Part shown: positions 5,078-8,576 of the stretch, in pieces | How positions within the stretch are numbered: position 1 is the stretch's first letter | How the letters are laid out: each line of letters opens with the position of its first letter | Notes under the pieces: model-generated | Seen by the model: the letters and a program-made list of their open reading frames with translations, nothing else | The model's database searches: none | What the model was told of the DNA's origin: nothing | Assembly (NCBI GenBank): GCA_044450785.1 | Contig: JBIOJM010000405.1 | Coordinates: 1 to 8,576 of the forward strand | Source of the DNA: JBIOJM01 sp044450785 | Lineage (GTDB): Bacteria > Planctomycetota > Planctomycetia > Isosphaerales > Isosphaeraceae | Length of the DNA: 8,576 bases | Direction of reading: 5' to 3' | Program-made: the position numbers and the translations under genes

Positions 5078-8000
5078 GTGGACAAGTTGAATCGAGATCT
5101 GCTCGTCGCGGTCCTGGCGATTCTGACGGACGCGATTCCGCGCCCCGAGCTCGCCGCGGCCTTGAAGTCGTGGACCGACGATCGCGACCAGTCGCTGGCT
5201 CAGTGGCTCAAGCAGGTGGGCGGCCTGGATGACGACCGCATCGGTGCGCTGGAATGCCTGGCGACGGCCCACTTGAAGACGCACGATAATGACCTTCGCC
5301 TCAGTCTCTATGCGTGGAACGCCTTCGCGATCACTCAGGATATGCTCAACGAGATCCCCGACGATGGGTTGCGGTCGACGATTACCATGTCGCTCGGGGA
5401 CAGCCTGACCCTGCCGCTGGACGGAGGCCCTCAAGATGCCACGGCGCCGCCGGTCTTGAATCCACCTGGAACCACCGAGAGAGGGCGCTTTCGACTGATC
5501 CGGCCACATGCGCGCGGTGGGATCGGGCAGGTCTGGGTGGCACGGGATTCCGAGCTCCAGCGTGACGTGGCCCTCAAGGAGATTCAGCCTCGTTTCGCCG
5601 AGCGGGAGGACCAGCGGGCCCGCTTCATGCTCGAGGCGGAAATCACGGGCAACCTGGAGCATCCCGGGGTCGTTCCGGTGTACAGCCTGGGACGGAACGC
5701 CGAGGGCCGGCCTTTTTACGCGATGCGGTTCATCCGGGGCGAGAGCTTCTCGGTCGCGATCCGGCGGTTTCACAAGAGCATCCGAGAAGAAGCCGGCGCG
5801 GCGGGGACGCAGAAGCGAAAGCGGCCGCGCTCGATGTGGGGCATCGAGTTTCGGCAGTTGCTCACCAGGTTCCTCGACGTCTGCGACGCCATGGATTACG
5901 CCCACAGTCGCGGCGTGCTCCACCGTGACTTGAAGCCGGCCAACATCATGCTCGGTCGCTACGGCGAAACCTTGGTCGTCGACTGGGGGCTGGCCAAGGT
6001 GATCGGCAAGGAAGAAGTCATCGCTCCGCAAACCGACGGCGAAGTCGAGCCGAGTCTCGTGGGAGCGTCGGTCACGCTTTCGGGTGAGACGCAGGAGGGC
6101 ACCACCATCGGCACGCCGTCCTACATGAGCCCGGAACAGGCGAAGGGCGCCATCGATCAGCTCGGTCCCGCCAGCGACGTCTACAGCCTCGGCGCGACCC
6201 TTTACGAGCTCCTCACCGGGCAGGTTGCCTTTCCCGTCGACAAGCTCCCGGCGATGATCGACAAGGTGACGAAGGGCGAATTCCCGCCGCCCCGGACGGT
6301 CGAGCGGTCGATTCCGGTCCCGCTTGAAGCGATTTGTCTCAAGGCGATGGCGACCCAGCCCGACCAGCGTTACTCCTCCGTGCGCGCGCTGGCGAGAGAC
6401 ATCGAGCACTGGATGGCCGACGAGCCGGTCGCGGCTTATCCCGAGCGGCGCCACGAGCGGCTCGGGCGCTGGCTCCGTCAGCACCGCGCCTGGACGTATG
6501 CCGCCGTCGCCGCCCTGGTCGGAGTCTCCTTGGTCGCGATCGTGGCCGCCACGGTCATCGAGGGCGCGAGGCGCCGGGAGGCCATATTCCACCAGGAGGC
6601 CGAGACCAACTTCATCATGGCCCAAACGGCCGTGGAGAATTACCTGACCAGCGTCAGCGAAAACACACTGCTCAAGCAGCAGGACTCGGTCGACATCCGC
6701 AGCCTGCGCCGCGAATTGCTTAATACCGCGCTCAAGTACTACAAGGGCTTCGTCAACCAGCGGCGGAACGACCCCCGCCTCCGCCAGCAACTGGCCGGCG
6801 CCTATTTCCGCGTCGGAGGGGTCACCAAGGAAATCGGCTCGCCTACCGAGGCGATCGAGGCGTTCCAATCGGCCCAGACGATCTGGGAAGGACTCACCGC
6901 CGCCGATCCTGGGAATCATCGGTTTCGAGGCCATCTCGCCGATTGCCACCTGGCGATCGGCATCCAACAGGCGGTGACCGACGACTTCGAGGCGGCGAAG
7001 GCGTCGCTCAGCAAGGCGCGGACCTTGCTCGAGCCGCTCGCTGTCGAGCATCCCGACGTGGCGACGTACCAGGCCAGTCTCGCCGAGTGTTACTACGAGG
7101 ACGGGATCATCCAGGGCCGCCTCAAGCTGCCCGATCCAGGACTGGACATGCTCGAGAAAGCCAAGGCGACCCAGCAACGCTTGATCAATCGGTATCCGGG
7201 CCAGTCCGTTTACCCCAAGAAGCTGGCCGAGATCATCAATTCCCTGGGCGTTCTCCACTTCGAACGAAAAGACTATCCCGCCGCGCTCCAATCGTTCCAG
7301 GAGGTCCAGAGCCTCTGCCAGTCCCTGCTCGAAGACGTGTCGGACGGCCCCAAGCCATTGCGTATCCTTGACTTACTGGCGATCAGCTATTACAACATCG
7401 CGACCATCGAGTTGCAGAAGGGCCAGCTTGACGCGGCCCTCCAATCCTTCGAGCGATCGCTTGAATACCGAGCCGCGCTGGTCGATGCCCATCCATCCGT
7501 GACCGAGTTTCAGGAACGCCTCGGCATGAACCTCGGGGAGCTCGCCGTTCGTCAGCACAAGGCCCACCAGGACAACAAGGCGTCCGCCTCGAGCCGGCGG
7601 TCGATCGACGTCCTGGACAAGCTCGTCCAGATGCAACCGGATCAGCCGCGTTACCGGAGCGATCTGGCGCGGAGCTGGAACATCCTGGGCTACCTCCAGG
7701 ACGAAGCCCGCGAGAACCGGCTGGCGATCCCGGCCTTCGAGCGCGCCGTGAAAGAGCAGTTGCGTGCGGTCGCTGACTCACCGGACGTCGACCACTACAA
7801 GGAAGAACTGTGCAACCAGCTTGACAACCTTGGTGAACAATACGTCGACCTGGGTAATGTCGGCAACGCGTTGCCGCATTACAATCGGGAGATCGAGATC
7901 TGGCGGAATCTTCTCGCCGCTCACCCGGAGAACCGCGACTATACTCTCAAGCTGTCCGACACTCTCTCGAAACTGGGTGGCATCCAGCGCCACGGCGGCG

Positions 8001-8576
8001 ACTCGGCCGCCGCGGCGGAGTTATTCGCCAAGGCGCGCGCCGTCCTGAATCCTACCGCGCGGGATGATGCCGAACTCCAGGGCCGAAGAGGCGCGATCCT
8101 CACCCAAGAGGCGACGGCACTGGCCGACCTGAAACGGATCGATGAAGCGCTCCCCTTGCTCCAGCAGGCAGTGGACACTTTATCACGATCGGGGACGTCT
8201 CCGGCTGCGGACGACCAGGCGCGCGAGTCGCTCAGCGAGTCGCTCTGGGAGCTCGCTCGCGTCCTCCGCGCCGTGGGGAAACCGGCGGAGGCCGACCTGC
8301 GCGATGCCGAGCGCTCGGCCCTCTGGAAACACCGGCCGCCCGGGGAGCTGGCCGCCCTGGCCCTCCGACAGTCGAGTCGAGCCGTCCTGATCGGCTACGG
8401 AAAGACTCCGATCTCCGATCCGGCCAGGTCCGTCCGCGAGCTCGACCTGGACCAGGCCGTCGCCAGCCTCCGCCTGGCCATCTTCCTCGGCTTCAAGGAT
8501 CTGGCCACCCTCAGGGCCGATCCGGACTCCTGGATCCTCCTTGCACGAGCCGATCTCCAGCCGCTGATCAAGGGCC
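5078..8576 (+). CDS. Membrane-anchored Ser/Thr protein kinase with C-terminal TPR region (3' truncated by window)
   Basis: The frame is uninterrupted for 1166 codons and leaves the window. Residues 1-75 are a helical region seen before the kinase domain in planctomycete kinases (LLVAVLAILTDAIPRPELA). The kinase domain spans about 138-440: glycine loop ARGGIGQVW (145-153), Lys167 in VALKEI, probable Glu186, catalytic HRDLKPAN (282-289; Asp284), DWG (302-304, replacing DFG), GTPSYMSPEQA (345-355), DVYSLG (367-372) and Arg431. All catalytic residues are present, so it should be active. A basic insertion (QKRKRPR) lies before the catalytic loop. One membrane helix covers 473-494. The remainder, about 565 to 1090, is helical TPR-like repeats (SLGVLHFERKDYPAALQSF, IELQKGQLDAALQSFERSL), predicted outside the inner membrane and suited to protein binding. 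The ending ARADLQPLIKG resembles the family's C-terminus, so little is missing. The phosphorylation target is unknown. Confidence 0.93.
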   Translation, partial: MDKLNRDLLVAVLAILTDAIPRPELAAALKSWTDDRDQSLAQWLKQVGGLDDDRIGALECLATAHLKTHDNDLRLSLYAWNAFAITQDMLNEIPDDGLRSTITMSLGDSLTLPLDGGPQDATAPPVLNPPGTTERGRFRLIRPHARGGIGQVWVARDSELQRDVALKEIQPRFAEREDQRARFMLEAEITGNLEHPGVVPVYSLGRNAEGRPFYAMRFIRGESFSVAIRRFHKSIREEAGAAGTQKRKRPRSMWGIEFRQLLTRFLDVCDAMDYAHSRGVLHRDLKPANIMLGRYGETLVVDWGLAKVIGKEEVIAPQTDGEVEPSLVGASVTLSGETQEGTTIGTPSYMSPEQAKGAIDQLGPASDVYSLGATLYELLTGQVAFPVDKLPAMIDKVTKGEFPPPRTVERSIPVPLEAICLKAMATQPDQRYSSVRALARDIEHWMADEPVAAYPERRHERLGRWLRQHRAWTYAAVAALVGVSLVAIVAATVIEGARRREAIFHQEAETNFIMAQTAVENYLTSVSENTLLKQQDSVDIRSLRRELLNTALKYYKGFVNQRRNDPRLRQQLAGAYFRVGGVTKEIGSPTEAIEAFQSAQTIWEGLTAADPGNHRFRGHLADCHLAIGIQQAVTDDFEAAKASLSKARTLLEPLAVEHPDVATYQASLAECYYEDGIIQGRLKLPDPGLDMLEKAKATQQRLINRYPGQSVYPKKLAEIINSLGVLHFERKDYPAALQSFQEVQSLCQSLLEDVSDGPKPLRILDLLAISYYNIATIELQKGQLDAALQSFERSLEYRAALVDAHPSVTEFQERLGMNLGELAVRQHKAHQDNKASASSRRSIDVLDKLVQMQPDQPRYRSDLARSWNILGYLQDEARENRLAIPAFERAVKEQLRAVADSPDVDHYKEELCNQLDNLGEQYVDLGNVGNALPHYNREIEIWRNLLAAHPENRDYTLKLSDTLSKLGGIQRHGGDSAAAAELFAKARAVLNPTARDDAELQGRRGAILTQEATALADLKRIDEALPLLQQAVDTLSRSGTSPAADDQARESLSESLWELARVLRAVGKPAEADLRDAERSALWKHRPPGELAALALRQSSRAVLIGYGKTPISDPARSVRELDLDQAVASLRLAIFLGFKDLATLRADPDSWILLARADLQPLIKG

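Noticed and set aside
4982..7291. Open frame of 769 codons on the minus strand
   Set aside because: It lies antisense to the kinase gene, which has complete family motifs and a good ribosome binding site. The translated product is Arg/Asp/Gly/Leu-rich without recognisable domains, as expected for a frame opposite a GC-rich gene.

Overview
The window looks like chromosomal DNA from a high-GC planctomycete, most likely a relative of the Isosphaeraceae. This is inferred from the giant membrane-anchored Ser/Thr kinase with a C-terminal TPR region (DWG instead of DFG, RGGIG glycine loop, family-typical N-terminal helical region), from the Ala/Lys-rich tail on the ArsR regulator, and from codon use rich in GC and GATC. 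No mobile element, CRISPR array, tRNA or rRNA was seen.

Layout. Positions 1-309 (+) hold the end of a TolC-type outer-membrane efflux protein. Convergent to it, 471-830 (-) encodes an ArsR/SmtB-type repressor with a good candidate intrinsic terminator downstream (326-377). Positions 831-1384 contain no convincing gene. They do contain, all on the minus strand, a consensus-like promoter (1183-1210), a roughly 300-nt leader, and a second terminator-like hairpin (872-909) just before the arsR ribosome binding site. Positions 1385-2368 (-) encode a lipoprotein with a CusF-like copper-binding domain followed by a SCO1/SenC domain. Its upstream neighbour, 2409-3176 (-), is a creatininase-family metallohydrolase, 40 bp away and probably co-transcribed. 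Divergently, 3306-4535 (+) is a complete glutamate dehydrogenase. A second gap, 4536-5077, holds an inverted repeat and one small ORF with a strong Shine-Dalgarno sequence. From 5078 (+, GTG start) to the window edge runs a 1166-residue receptor-like Ser/Thr kinase, probably lacking only its last few residues.

How the genes relate. TolC-type exporter, ArsR regulator and CusF-SCO1 lipoprotein together suggest a metal-handling (probably copper) neighbourhood, although they are not one operon. Creatininase homologue, glutamate dehydrogenase and kinase have no evident functional link to it. The protein-coding content is fairly ordinary. The most unusual signal is the arsR leader, where four GATC-centred segments can form mutually exclusive hairpins in the manner of an attenuator. 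This is a hypothesis read by eye, and the high local frequency of GATC weakens it.
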